From NCBI RefSeq assembly GCF_035987325.1, contig NZ_CP108489.1, positions 124,001-188,000 of the forward strand: DNA of 64,000 nucleotides. The letters are read 5' to 3'. The stretch is from Streptomyces sp. NBC_01244. Its GTDB lineage: Bacteria; Actinomycetota; Actinomycetes; Streptomycetales; Streptomycetaceae. A program made the translations under genes and the position numbers. Below, one piece after another: positions 57,127-64,000 of this stretch. The notes under the pieces were generated by a model that was not told the origin of the DNA, did no database searches, and saw only the letters and a list, made by a program, of their open reading frames with translations. How positions within the stretch are numbered: the first letter of the stretch is position 1; every line of letters begins with the position of its first letter.

Positions 57127-58065
57127 CTAGAAGTACCCTTCGCGCTTGCGGTCTTCCATCGCGGCCTCGGACATCTTGTCGTCGGCGCGGGTCGCGCCCC
57201 GTTCGGTGAGCCGGGACACGGCGATCTCGGCGATCACCGCGTCGAGCGTGGCGGCGTCGGAGTCGACGGCGCCGGTGCAGGACATGTCGCCCACGGTGCG
57301 GTAGCGGACGAGCCGCTTCTCGACCGTCTCGCCGTCCTTCGGGCCGCCCCACTCACCGGCGGTCAGCCACATGCCGCCCCGCAGGAAGACGTCCCGTTCG
57401 TGGGCGAAGTAGATGTCCGGCAGTTCGATCTTCTCGCGGGCGATGTACTGCCACACGTCCAGCTCGGTCCAGTTGGAGAGCGGGAAGACGCGCACGTGCT
57501 CGCCCGGGGCGTGGCGGCCGTTGTAGAGCTGCCACAGCTCGGGGCGCTGGCGGCGCGGGTCCCACTGCGAGAACTCGTTGCGCAGGGAGAAGACGCGCTC
57601 CTTGGCGCGGGCCTTCTCCTCGTCGCGGCGGCCGCCGCCGAAGACGGCGTCGAACGCGTGCTGCTGGATCGCCTCGGTCAGCGGGACGGTCTGCAGCGGG
57701 TTGCGGGTGCCGTCGGCGCGCTCCGTGAGCTTGCCGGCGTCGATGTAGTCCTGGACCGAGGCCACGTGCAGGCGCAGGCCGTGCTGGGCGACCGTGCGGT
57801 CCCGGTACTCGATGACTTCGGGGAAGTTGTGCCCGGTGTCGACGTGCAGCAGCACGAACGGCACCGGCGCCGGCGCGAACGCCTTCAGCGCCAGGTGCAG
57901 CATGACGATCGAGTCCTTGCCGCCGGAGAAGAGGACCACCGGCTTCTCGAACTCGCCCGCCACCTCGCGGAAGATGTGGACCGCCTCGGATTCCAGCGAG
58001 TCCAGGTGCGTCAGCGCGAAGGGGTTCCCCGACGCCTCGATCAGGCGATGGGTCGCGGTCGTCAT
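57127..58065 (-). CDS. cysD: sulfate adenylyltransferase small subunit
   Basis: This 312-residue PAPS-reductase-fold protein has the PP-loop-like LFSGGKDSIVMLHLALKAF, then HVDTGHNFPEVIEYRD, VFGGGRRDEEKARAKERVFS and WTELDVWQYI, all diagnostic of CysD. It forms APS from ATP and sulfate with CysN. The ATG overlaps the cysC stop by four bases. Confidence 0.95.
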   Translation of the reverse strand: MTTATHRLIEASGNPFALTHLDSLESEAVHIFREVAGEFEKPVVLFSGGKDSIVMLHLALKAFAPAPVPFVLLHVDTGHNFPEVIEYRDRTVAQHGLRLHVASVQDYIDAGKLTERADGTRNPLQTVPLTEAIQQHAFDAVFGGGRRDEEKARAKERVFSLRNEFSQWDPRRQRPELWQLYNGRHAPGEHVRVFPLSNWTELDVWQYIAREKIELPDIYFAHERDVFLRGGMWLTAGEWGGPKDGETVEKRLVRYRTVGDMSCTGAVDSDAATLDAVIAEIAVSRLTERGATRADDKMSEAAMEDRKREGYF

Positions 58066-58661
58066 GCCAGGCCCCTCTCGGTCAGGAAGGTGTGCAGCTC
58101 TGCTGCGGAATCGGCCACCGACCGGCCCTGCGTCTGGATGCGCAGCTCCGGGTTCTCAGGTGTCTCGTACGGGTCGTCGACGCCCGTGAGACCGGAGATC
58201 TCGCCGGCCGCCTGCTTGGCGTACAGGCCCTTCACGTCGCGCTGGGAACAGAGCGTGACCGGGGTGGCCACGTGGATCTCCAGGAACGGCGTGCCGCCGG
58301 CGGCGTGCCGGGCACGGACGGCGGAGCGGGACTCGGCGTACGGGGCGATGACCGGTACCAGCGTCTTGACGCCGTGGGAGGCCAGCAGCCCGGCCACGAA
58401 GCCGATCCGCTGGACGTTGGTGTGCCGGTCCGCGCGGGTGAAGCCCAGGCCGGCGGAGAGGAACTCTCGTATCTCGTCGCCGTCGAGCACCTGGACCTCG
58501 TGCCCCTCGGCGCGCAGGCGCTCGGCGAGGGTGAAGGCGAGCGTGGTCTTGCCCGCGCTGGGCAGCCCGGTCAGCCACACGGTGGCGCCGCGCTCGCTGG
58601 GGGCGGCGGCCGGGGCCGCCTCCGCGGTGTACCGGGCGGCCAGGGTGTGAGCCGTGGTCAC
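58062..58661 (-). CDS. cysC: adenylylsulfate (APS) kinase
   Basis: The 199-residue kinase has the P-loop GLPSAGKTTLA, the DGDEIREFL and GFTRADRHTNVQRIGFVA segments, and KGLYAKQAAGEISGLTGVDDPYE, typical of CysC. It phosphorylates APS to PAPS, the sulfate donor of sulfotransferases. The GTG start follows GGGAG. It is the first gene of the operon; no cysH or sulfite reductase gene is next to it. Confidence 0.94.
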   Translation of the reverse strand: MTTAHTLAARYTAEAAPAAAPSERGATVWLTGLPSAGKTTLAFTLAERLRAEGHEVQVLDGDEIREFLSAGLGFTRADRHTNVQRIGFVAGLLASHGVKTLVPVIAPYAESRSAVRARHAAGGTPFLEIHVATPVTLCSQRDVKGLYAKQAAGEISGLTGVDDPYETPENPELRIQTQGRSVADSAAELHTFLTERGLA

Positions 58662-58762
58662 GGTGGTGTTCTCCCGGGAGGTAGATGACGGACTTACAGG
58701 GATGGGTCGAGCACGTCCCCCGCGCCGCAGGGCGTCGGCGCGGGCAGGGATGGCGGGACCTT

Positions 58763-59539
58763 TCAGGCGCCGGCGAACTCGGCCAGCGTCCGGCCGAGCA
58801 CGTCCATGTCGATCCGGTGCCAGGATCCGGAGAGCTCAAGGCCCCGGCCGTTGGGCAGGGCCGCCGCGGTCGCCTGTGCTGCCGCACGCAGCCAGGCGCT
58901 GGTGTTGTCGCTGTTGAGGACCAGCGTCTGCGTCTGGAATCCGGCGAGCGGGCCGGCCGGTACGGAGAAGTCGCCGCAGATCTCGACGTCGTACGACAGC
59001 GTGTGCGCGTTCGCCTCGTTCATCGCCCAGATCGGGCTCCTGCGCCACTCCGCGACGTTGTCGGGGGTGAGGCCCAGGACGGGGCCGAGGAAGTACTCGG
59101 CCGCCTCGTCGCGCCGGCCGTCCTCCAGGAGGACCTGGAGCGTCCGCGCGGCGTTCCACGGGGGCTTCGGGAAACCGTCGACCCGGAAGAACGGCTCGTG
59201 GAGCGCCAGCTTGGTGATCGGCGTGCCCGTGAGCGCCGCCTGGATCGCCAGGTTGGCGCCCGTGGACCCGGCGAACACGGCCGCCGAGCCGCCCGCTTCC
59301 TCGATCACCGCCTGGAGATCCTCGATCTCCCGCTCGACGGCGAACTCGGGAGCGTCACCGCTCTGGCCGCGCCCGCGGCGGTCGTAGGCGTACACGGTGC
59401 AGTGCCGCGCCAGCTCGGGAACGAGTTCGGAGAAGATCGTGTGGTCGCGGAAGGCACCGTTGAGCAGAACGAGCGGGGGGCCTTCGCCCGACTTCTCGTA
59501 AGCGATCGTCGTGCCGTCCCGTGAAACGACCTTGAGCAT
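58763..59539 (-). CDS. alpha/beta hydrolase
   Basis: The 258-residue protein has the hydrolase pattern PPLVLLNGAFRDH (oxyanion loop), YDRRGRGQSGD, the nucleophile elbow AGSTGAN and a C-terminal His (SGSWHRID). It resembles small serine hydrolases often found beside regulators in Streptomyces. The ATG at 59539 is favoured because GGAG lies six bases before it; a GTG three bases upstream is the alternative. It is probably outside the cluster proper. Confidence 0.85.
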   Translation of the reverse strand: MLKVVSRDGTTIAYEKSGEGPPLVLLNGAFRDHTIFSELVPELARHCTVYAYDRRGRGQSGDAPEFAVEREIEDLQAVIEEAGGSAAVFAGSTGANLAIQAALTGTPITKLALHEPFFRVDGFPKPPWNAARTLQVLLEDGRRDEAAEYFLGPVLGLTPDNVAEWRRSPIWAMNEANAHTLSYDVEICGDFSVPAGPLAGFQTQTLVLNSDNTSAWLRAAAQATAAALPNGRGLELSGSWHRIDMDVLGRTLAEFAGA

Positions 59540-59561
59540 CACGCACTCCTCATGCCGACCG

Positions 59562-59577
59562 GAGGTGATCTCACCTC
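59562..59577. promoter_or_regulatory. 16-bp palindrome upstream of the alpha/beta hydrolase
   Basis: GAGGTGA-TC-TCACCTC is an exact palindrome 23 bases before the hydrolase start and fits an operator overlapping the promoter or leader. The remaining sequence of this 318-base gap (59540-59857) holds no gene or other site I can support. Confidence 0.45.
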
Positions 59578-59857
59578 GCCCTGTGTCTGCAGCTTCGAGT
59601 GCGTCGATGCATCACCGGTCGAGAACCGATAGCGGCCCGCTTGCGCCGTCTGCCGTTTCCGGCGGCGTCCGGAGGGAGCCGTACGGCCGCCGCGGCGACC
59701 TCCGCCGCAGGTCCGGGGCAGGGAGGGCTCTTCCCGGGAGAACGCGGACGGCCGTTCTCCACGCTTCGAGGTGTCGGGCAACGAAGCACTGAGGAACGGC
59801 CGTTGTGTATGGGTGTTCCTGCCGGAACACCCGCGGGTGGGGCGCCGGGCCGGGGGA

Positions 59858-60397
59858 TTACCCCAGGGGCCGTGCGGAGGCCGGGGCTTCTCGAACCCTG
59901 ACCGGTCTCGAGACCTGCTTCGCCACGCACGCCGGCATCCCCTCCACCTTGATCGCCGGCCCGGCACCGCGGGCCGCACCCGCGGCATCGCCGGGGTCGG
60001 CGGGGTCGGCGGGGTCGGCCGCCGCACCCGCCGCCTGGCGCCGGAAGGCCCCGGGCGGCATGCCGACCAGCTCGGTGAAGCGGGTGGTGAACGTGCCCAG
60101 CGACGCGCAGCCGACCGCGAAGCAGACCTCGGTGACGCTGAGGTCGCCGCGCCGCAGCAGCGCTGCCGCCCGCTCGATGCGACGCGTCATCAGGTAGGAG
60201 TACGGAGACTCGCCGTAGGCGGCCCGGAACTGCCGGCTCAGGTGCCCGGCGGACATGTCCACGAAACGGGCGAGTGCTTCCACGTCCAGTGGCTGCGCGT
60301 ATTCCCTGTCGATCCGGTCGCGGACGCGGCGCAGCCGCGCGAGGTCGGCCAGACGCTGCGCCTGGACGCGTGCACGCCGCCATTCGGGCTTGCACAT
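59858..60397 (-). CDS. AraC-family regulator
   Basis: The 179-residue protein has a central AraC double helix-turn-helix (VRDRIDREYAQPLDVEALARFVDMSAGHLSRQF and VCFAVGCASLGTFTTRFTELVGMPPGAFR). A low-complexity Ala/Asp/Pro stretch and a short tail containing IKVEGMPACVAKQ follow. The ATG follows GGGGAGG. Single-domain AraC proteins paired with VOC-family genes are common in actinomycetes, and here the VOC gene lies 143 bases upstream on the same strand. Confidence 0.88.
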   Translation of the reverse strand: MCKPEWRRARVQAQRLADLARLRRVRDRIDREYAQPLDVEALARFVDMSAGHLSRQFRAAYGESPYSYLMTRRIERAAALLRRGDLSVTEVCFAVGCASLGTFTTRFTELVGMPPGAFRRQAAGAAADPADPADPGDAAGAARGAGPAIKVEGMPACVAKQVSRPVRVREAPASARPLG

Positions 60398-60540
60398 GAG
60401 AAGCCTCCCCTTGTCCTTCGTCTTCGAGCTGCCCCGGACACGCGAAGACGTCGCTCGTGCGCCGCCGCGTTCCTCATGGGTGGTGGCGATACGGGTGGTG
60501 GCGATGCCGGCCCGCACGGCCGCACCGGTGCGCGCACTGC

Positions 60541-60951
60541 TCAGCGGAGTTCCTGGATGCGGACCAGGTTGCCCGCCGGGTCGCGGAAGGCGCAGTCGCG
60601 GATGCCGTACGGCTGCTCGGTCGGCTCCTGCACGACCTCGGTGTCACCGGCCTGCACCTTCTCGAAGGTGGCGTCGACGTCCGGAGTGGCCAGCAGGATC
60701 CATCCGTAGGTGCCCTTGGCCATCATCTCCGTGACCATGCGGCGCTCGTCCTCGGTGATGCCGGGATCGGCGGCGGGCGGTGTCAGAAGGATCGAGGTGC
60801 CCGGCTGACCGACGGGGCCGACCGAGATCCAGCGCATCTTGCCCTGGCCGACATCGCTGCGGACCTCGAAGCCGAGGAGGTCGCGGTAGAAGGCGAGCGA
60901 AGCGTCCGGGTCGTCATGCGGCAGGGAAGCCGTGTGAATCGTGATGTCCAT
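60541..60951 (-). CDS. VOC-family (glyoxalase/bleomycin-resistance fold) protein
   Basis: This 136-residue VOC protein has DASLAFYRDLLGFEVRSDV, TYGWILLATPDVDATFEKVQAGDTEVVQEPTEQPYGIRDCAFRDPAGNLVRIQEL. Family members bind metals or drugs and serve as lyases, dioxygenases or sequestering resistance proteins. It is probably co-transcribed with the AraC regulator that follows. Its link to the cluster is unclear. Confidence 0.87.
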   Translation of the reverse strand: MDITIHTASLPHDDPDASLAFYRDLLGFEVRSDVGQGKMRWISVGPVGQPGTSILLTPPAADPGITEDERRMVTEMMAKGTYGWILLATPDVDATFEKVQAGDTEVVQEPTEQPYGIRDCAFRDPAGNLVRIQELR

Positions 60952-61161
60952 GGCAAGCAGGCTAGGGGCGACCGCGCGAACCGAACTTCTCGATTCCTGA
61001 TCCGCCACCTGCCGCCGCCCCGACACGCCGTGACGTTCACGGGGGATGTCACGCGGAGCGCACCCGCTCCCCGCGACAGATCCCCCGGCACCCCCGTCAC
61101 AGCGTCGACCGGCCGTGGGCGCCGGCCGTCAGGACAGCGCCGCGCCGGTCCCCCGTGGCCG

Positions 61162-61183
61162 AGGACGGCCTCGCGGCCGTCCT
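61162..61183. terminator. terminator after the AhpD-like gene
   Basis: AGGACGGCC and GGCCGTCCT form a perfect 9-bp stem with a TCGC loop, 16 bases beyond the leftward AhpD-like gene's stop. Confidence 0.7.
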
Positions 61184-61198
61184 GTCGGCCTCTGGGCT

Positions 61199-61660
61199 CT
61201 AGCCCCAGTTCTGGCCCGCGGGCTCCTGGATGGTGGCGTTCAGCCGGTTGAAGAAGTTCGTCGTCGCGATCATGAGGAGGATCGCGGCGAGCTGCTGCTC
61301 CGTGAAGTGGTCGGCGGCCTCGTCCCAGATCGCGTCCGGCACGGCCTGACCGCTGCGGTCGGCCAGCCGGGTGGCGGCCTCGGTCAGTGCGAGCGCGGCG
61401 CGCTCGGAGTCCGTGAAGAACGGCGTCTCGCGCCAGGCCGCGACGGCGTGCAGACGCTCGTCGGTCTCCCCGCCCTTCTTGGCGCCCGTGACGCCGCCGT
61501 GGACACAGGCGCTGCAGCCGTTGATCTGGCTCGCGCGCAGGTGCACCAGATCCAGCGTGCGCGGTTCGACGCCGCCCTGGTGCATGGCCTTGTAGAGGTT
61601 CTGAATGCCGGTCATGGCGTCCGGCAGAAGCTTGGCGGGGTTCTGCATACGAGCCTTCAT
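61199..61660 (-). CDS. AhpD-like alkylhydroperoxidase / carboxymuconolactone decarboxylase family protein
   Basis: The 153-residue protein has the intact redox motif in LRASQINGCSACVHGG (Cys-x-x-Cys), then FFTDSERAALALTEAAT and ILLMIATTNFFNRLNATIQ. It should reduce peroxides with thiols. It differs from the Cys-less relative at 47.5 kb. The ATG follows AGGGAGCACCTG. It probably belongs to ordinary stress defence at the cluster edge. Confidence 0.9.
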   Translation of the reverse strand: MKARMQNPAKLLPDAMTGIQNLYKAMHQGGVEPRTLDLVHLRASQINGCSACVHGGVTGAKKGGETDERLHAVAAWRETPFFTDSERAALALTEAATRLADRSGQAVPDAIWDEAADHFTEQQLAAILLMIATTNFFNRLNATIQEPAGQNWG

Positions 61661-61785
61661 CAGGTGCTCCCTCAGGGGTGTTTTCCGTCCTTCACAACAC
61701 TGACCGAGCCTGCCCTACGGAGGTGACCGGCGAACGGGGAAAAGCATGCGGGCGACGGACCGCCCCTTCGGCGACCAGCGGATTT

Positions 61786-61834
61786 AAGGGAGTCTCGAGC
61801 GTGCCCCCGGCCTTCCTCAAGGGAGCCTCGAGCG
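61786..61834. promoter_or_regulatory. direct repeats 33 bp apart upstream of the MMPL gene
   Basis: AAGGGAGTCTCGAGCG (61786-61801) and AAGGGAGCCTCGAGCG (61819-61834) differ at one base and lie three helical turns apart. They sit in the 515-base gap (61661-62175) between the divergent AhpD-like and MMPL genes and could be an operator pair. I see no gene in that gap. Confidence 0.4.
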
Positions 61835-62175
61835 CGCCTGTGCCACCTCTCAGCCGATCCACCAGCGCGATTCCACCACGACGTCCCCCCGTCGCGGCAC
61901 CCGGTCGTAAGGGCCGCTCGAAGGGATCGGGGGCGACGGCGGGGTGCGCGTACGGGCCCGGTCCGCCGCCCGCCGGGCCCGTACGCCAGGGCGGCCTCAC
62001 GGGGCTCGAGTAGGGAATCAGCCAGAACCGGAGTGCCATGGGGCGCGGGAGTCCCGGGTTCAAGCCAACTCGAGGGGGGCTCCACCAGGACTCCACCCCT
62101 CTGGTGAAGAACCTTTGTATCACCAGTTCCGTCCGAGCCCCCGCTCCACGGCTCCTGACCCTCAGCGAGAGTCAC

Positions 62176-64000
62176 ATGACGACCCAGACCCCGGCACCAT
62201 CCTCCACGGAAACGGAACCACCGCCCGCTTCTTCCCCCACCGTTGCGAGCCGGTACGCGGCCTTCGTCGCCGGCCGGCGCTCCAAGTGGGTCGTGCTTGT
62301 GCTGTGGTTCCTGCTGATGGGCATCGGTGGCTCGCTGGCCGCCGGCCTTGCAGACGTACAGGACAACGACCCCGAGACCTGGCTGCCGTCGAGCGCGCAG
62401 TCGACCAAGGCGGTGCAGCTCGCGGAGCAGTACTTCGCCGACAAGGACTCCAGCTCCGCAGTCATCGTCTACGCCCGTGAGGGCGGCCTCACCCCGGCCG
62501 ACCTGTCCAAGATCGACGCCGATCGCGCCCTGCTCGGCGACAAGGTGGCCGTCGGCGAGGTCTCCTCCGCCGTGGTCTCCGAGGACAAGGTCGCGGCGTT
62601 CGTGAGCGTTCCGCTGCGCACCTCGCCCAGCGACAACAAGGTGCTCACCGACAAGGTGGAGGAAGCCGGCAAGCTCACCTCCGAGGGCGCCCCCGCCGGT
62701 CTCGACGTCAAGATCACCGGCGAGGCCGGGAGCATCCGCGACTTCGCCGAGGTCTACTCCGGCATGGACGGCGCCCTCCTGGGTGCCGCGCTCGCCGTGG
62801 TGGCGCTGCTGCTGCTCGTGACCTACCGCAGCCCGGTGCTGTGGCTGATTCCGCTGATCGCCGTGGGGCTGGCCAGCCAGGTGGCGAGCGGCGTGGTCTA
62901 CCTCCTCGCCAAGCACGCGGGGCTGGTGGTCAACGGTCAGAGCGCCTACGTCCTGATGGTGCTGTCCGTGGGCGTGGGCACCGACTACGCCCTGCTGATC
63001 ATCGCCCGCTACCGGGAAGAGCTGCACCGGCACGAAGACCGCCACACGGCGATGGCGCTGGCCGTGAACGGCTCGCTGCCGGCTCTGGCCGCCTCCGCCG
63101 CTACGGTGGCGGTCGCGACGCTGTGCCTGGTGTTCGGCAGCATGAACAGCACCAAGGGTCTGGGACCGGTCGTCGCCATCGGCGTTGTCCTGGTGTTCTT
63201 CGCCATGACCTCGCTGCTGCCGGCGCTGCTGGTGATCCTGGGCCGCTGGGTGTTCTGGCCCGTGAAGCCGCGCGTCACCGCGGGATACGACCCGAACTCC
63301 GCCCAGGGCCACGGCAAGTGGGCGAAGATCGCCGCAGCCGTGGGACGGCGCCCGCGCGCCGTGTGGATCGGCACGGCGCTGGTGCTGGGCGTCATGGCGC
63401 TGGGCGTCTTCGGCGTACAGACCGGCCAGACCCAGGCGGAGCAGTTCACCGGCAAGGTCGACTCGGTCACCGGCCAGCAGCTGCTGGCCAAGCACTTCCC
63501 CGCGGGCTCGTCGGCTCCCGCCGATGTGTACGTCCGCGACGCCGGGGCCGAATCCGCGACGGCCACCGTCGCCAAGGTGCCCGGTGTGTCCTCCGTCGAC
63601 ACCCAAGTGGCCAAGGGCGGCTGGACGCACCTGACCGCAGTGCTCCGCGACGCTCCGGACTCCGCGGCCGCCAAGGACACCATCAAGGACATCAGGAAGG
63701 CACTGGACGGCTCGACCGGTCCGGCGGCCGACGCGATCGTCGGAGGCCAGACGGCCGTGGCGCTCGACGTCTCCGAGGGGCAGAGCAGCGAGGAGAAGCT
63801 GCTGATCCCGCTGATCCTCGCCGTGGTGCTGGTGATGCTCCTCATCCTGCTGCGGGCGGTCATCGGATCGCTGGTGCTGCTCGTGTCCGTGGTGCTGTCG
63901 TTCGCGGCAGCCGTCGGCACGGCCTCGCTGCTGTTCCACGTACTCGACCACGCGAAGATCGACCGCGGGCTGGTGCTGTTCGGCTTCATCTTCCTCGTCG
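62176..64000 (+). CDS. MMPL-family RND exporter, 3'-truncated by window edge
   Basis: The frame runs open to the window end (608 codons seen; about 700 expected). After a Thr/Pro-rich cytoplasmic start there is a first membrane helix (WVVLVLWFLLMGIGGSLAA) and a periplasmic loop. A block of helices follows, including VLSVGVGTDYALLIIARYREEL, the signature of MMPL proteins with its proton-relay Asp-Tyr. A second periplasmic loop and second helix block begin near residue 540. Such exporters move lipids or drugs with the proton gradient and often give self-resistance. The gene is transcribed away from the AhpD-like gene. Confidence 0.9.
   Translation, partial: MTTQTPAPSSTETEPPPASSPTVASRYAAFVAGRRSKWVVLVLWFLLMGIGGSLAAGLADVQDNDPETWLPSSAQSTKAVQLAEQYFADKDSSSAVIVYAREGGLTPADLSKIDADRALLGDKVAVGEVSSAVVSEDKVAAFVSVPLRTSPSDNKVLTDKVEEAGKLTSEGAPAGLDVKITGEAGSIRDFAEVYSGMDGALLGAALAVVALLLLVTYRSPVLWLIPLIAVGLASQVASGVVYLLAKHAGLVVNGQSAYVLMVLSVGVGTDYALLIIARYREELHRHEDRHTAMALAVNGSLPALAASAATVAVATLCLVFGSMNSTKGLGPVVAIGVVLVFFAMTSLLPALLVILGRWVFWPVKPRVTAGYDPNSAQGHGKWAKIAAAVGRRPRAVWIGTALVLGVMALGVFGVQTGQTQAEQFTGKVDSVTGQQLLAKHFPAGSSAPADVYVRDAGAESATATVAKVPGVSSVDTQVAKGGWTHLTAVLRDAPDSAAAKDTIKDIRKALDGSTGPAADAIVGGQTAVALDVSEGQSSEEKLLIPLILAVVLVMLLILLRAVIGSLVLLVSVVLSFAAAVGTASLLFHVLDHAKIDRGLVLFGFIFLV

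Noticed and set aside
1..64000. CRISPR arrays, tRNA/rRNA genes, transposases or integrases
   Set aside because: None was recognised. The tandem repeats seen are short and lie within genes or operator-like regions, without CRISPR repeat-spacer structure.

Overview
The window reads as high-GC actinomycete DNA, most probably Streptomyces: strongly GC-biased third codon positions, GGAGG-type ribosome sites, GTG starts, ATGA/TGATG stop-start overlaps and many specialised-metabolism families. Almost all of it looks like one large, composite biosynthetic gene cluster, cut at both ends (a truncated flavin hydroxylase at base 2, a truncated MMPL exporter at base 64000). No polyketide synthase, NRPS, tRNA, rRNA, CRISPR array or insertion sequence was recognised.

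Region A (about 1-9.1 kb) holds four FAD-dependent aromatic hydroxylases of the angucycline-tailoring type, an O-methyltransferase and an EboE-like TIM-barrel protein flanked by two tiny ORFs. Region B (9.4-21 kb) is a nitrogen-nitrogen bond cassette. A CreE/CreD-like pair (aspartate N-oxygenase and nitrosuccinate lyase, a nitrite source) is followed by an opposing operon of ferredoxin, a large protein of unknown function, glutamine synthetase-like ligase, adenylosuccinate lyase-like enzyme, GNAT acetyltransferase, C45 amidohydrolase and an atypical OmpR-type regulator. This set resembles what is known of the hydrazine/diazo genes of the kinamycin and fosfazinomycin clusters. Region C (21-27.6 kb) carries AraC and StrR/NovG-like regulators, a class I amidotransferase relative without its catalytic His/Glu, a secreted alpha/beta hydrolase with an Asp nucleophile (epoxide-hydrolase-like) and an MFS exporter. 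Together A-C suggest a diazo- or hydrazine-bearing aromatic polyketide whose type II PKS would lie left of base 1.

Region D (27.7-39.8 kb) differs. A gene for a 19-residue peptide (MSDRDFIETRDAKQECSKW) has its own promoter and is followed by a perfect 14-bp hairpin. Eight tightly packed genes come next: SUMF1-domain protein, metallo-beta-lactamase-fold protein, esterase, asparagine synthetase-like enzyme, unknown protein, aldehyde dehydrogenase, threonine aldolase and PNPOx-like flavoprotein. A divergent PhyH dioxygenase and an apparently leaderless ATP-grasp ligase sit alongside. I read this as a candidate undescribed peptide-scaffold (RiPP-like) pathway, and it is the most novel feature here.

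Region E (40-48.6 kb) returns to tailoring genes: flavin hydroxylase, protoporphyrinogen-oxidase-like enzyme, SDR, NmrA-like protein, DsbA-like protein, second O-methyltransferase, Cys-less AhpD-like protein and sulfotransferase. Two StrR/NovG-type operators at 43.6 and 46.3 kb tie this region to the StrR-like regulator at 22-23 kb, so the peptide operon sits between two parts of a probably shared regulon. Region F (48.7-64 kb) has a phenoxazinone-synthase-like multicopper oxidase, an ABC exporter, a cysC-cysD-cysN-ssuABC operon able to supply PAPS to the sulfotransferase, and then what looks like cluster edge or ordinary genome: hydrolase, AraC/VOC pair, AhpD-like peroxidase and MMPL exporter.

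Functions are assigned from motifs and recalled family knowledge only; no database search was run.
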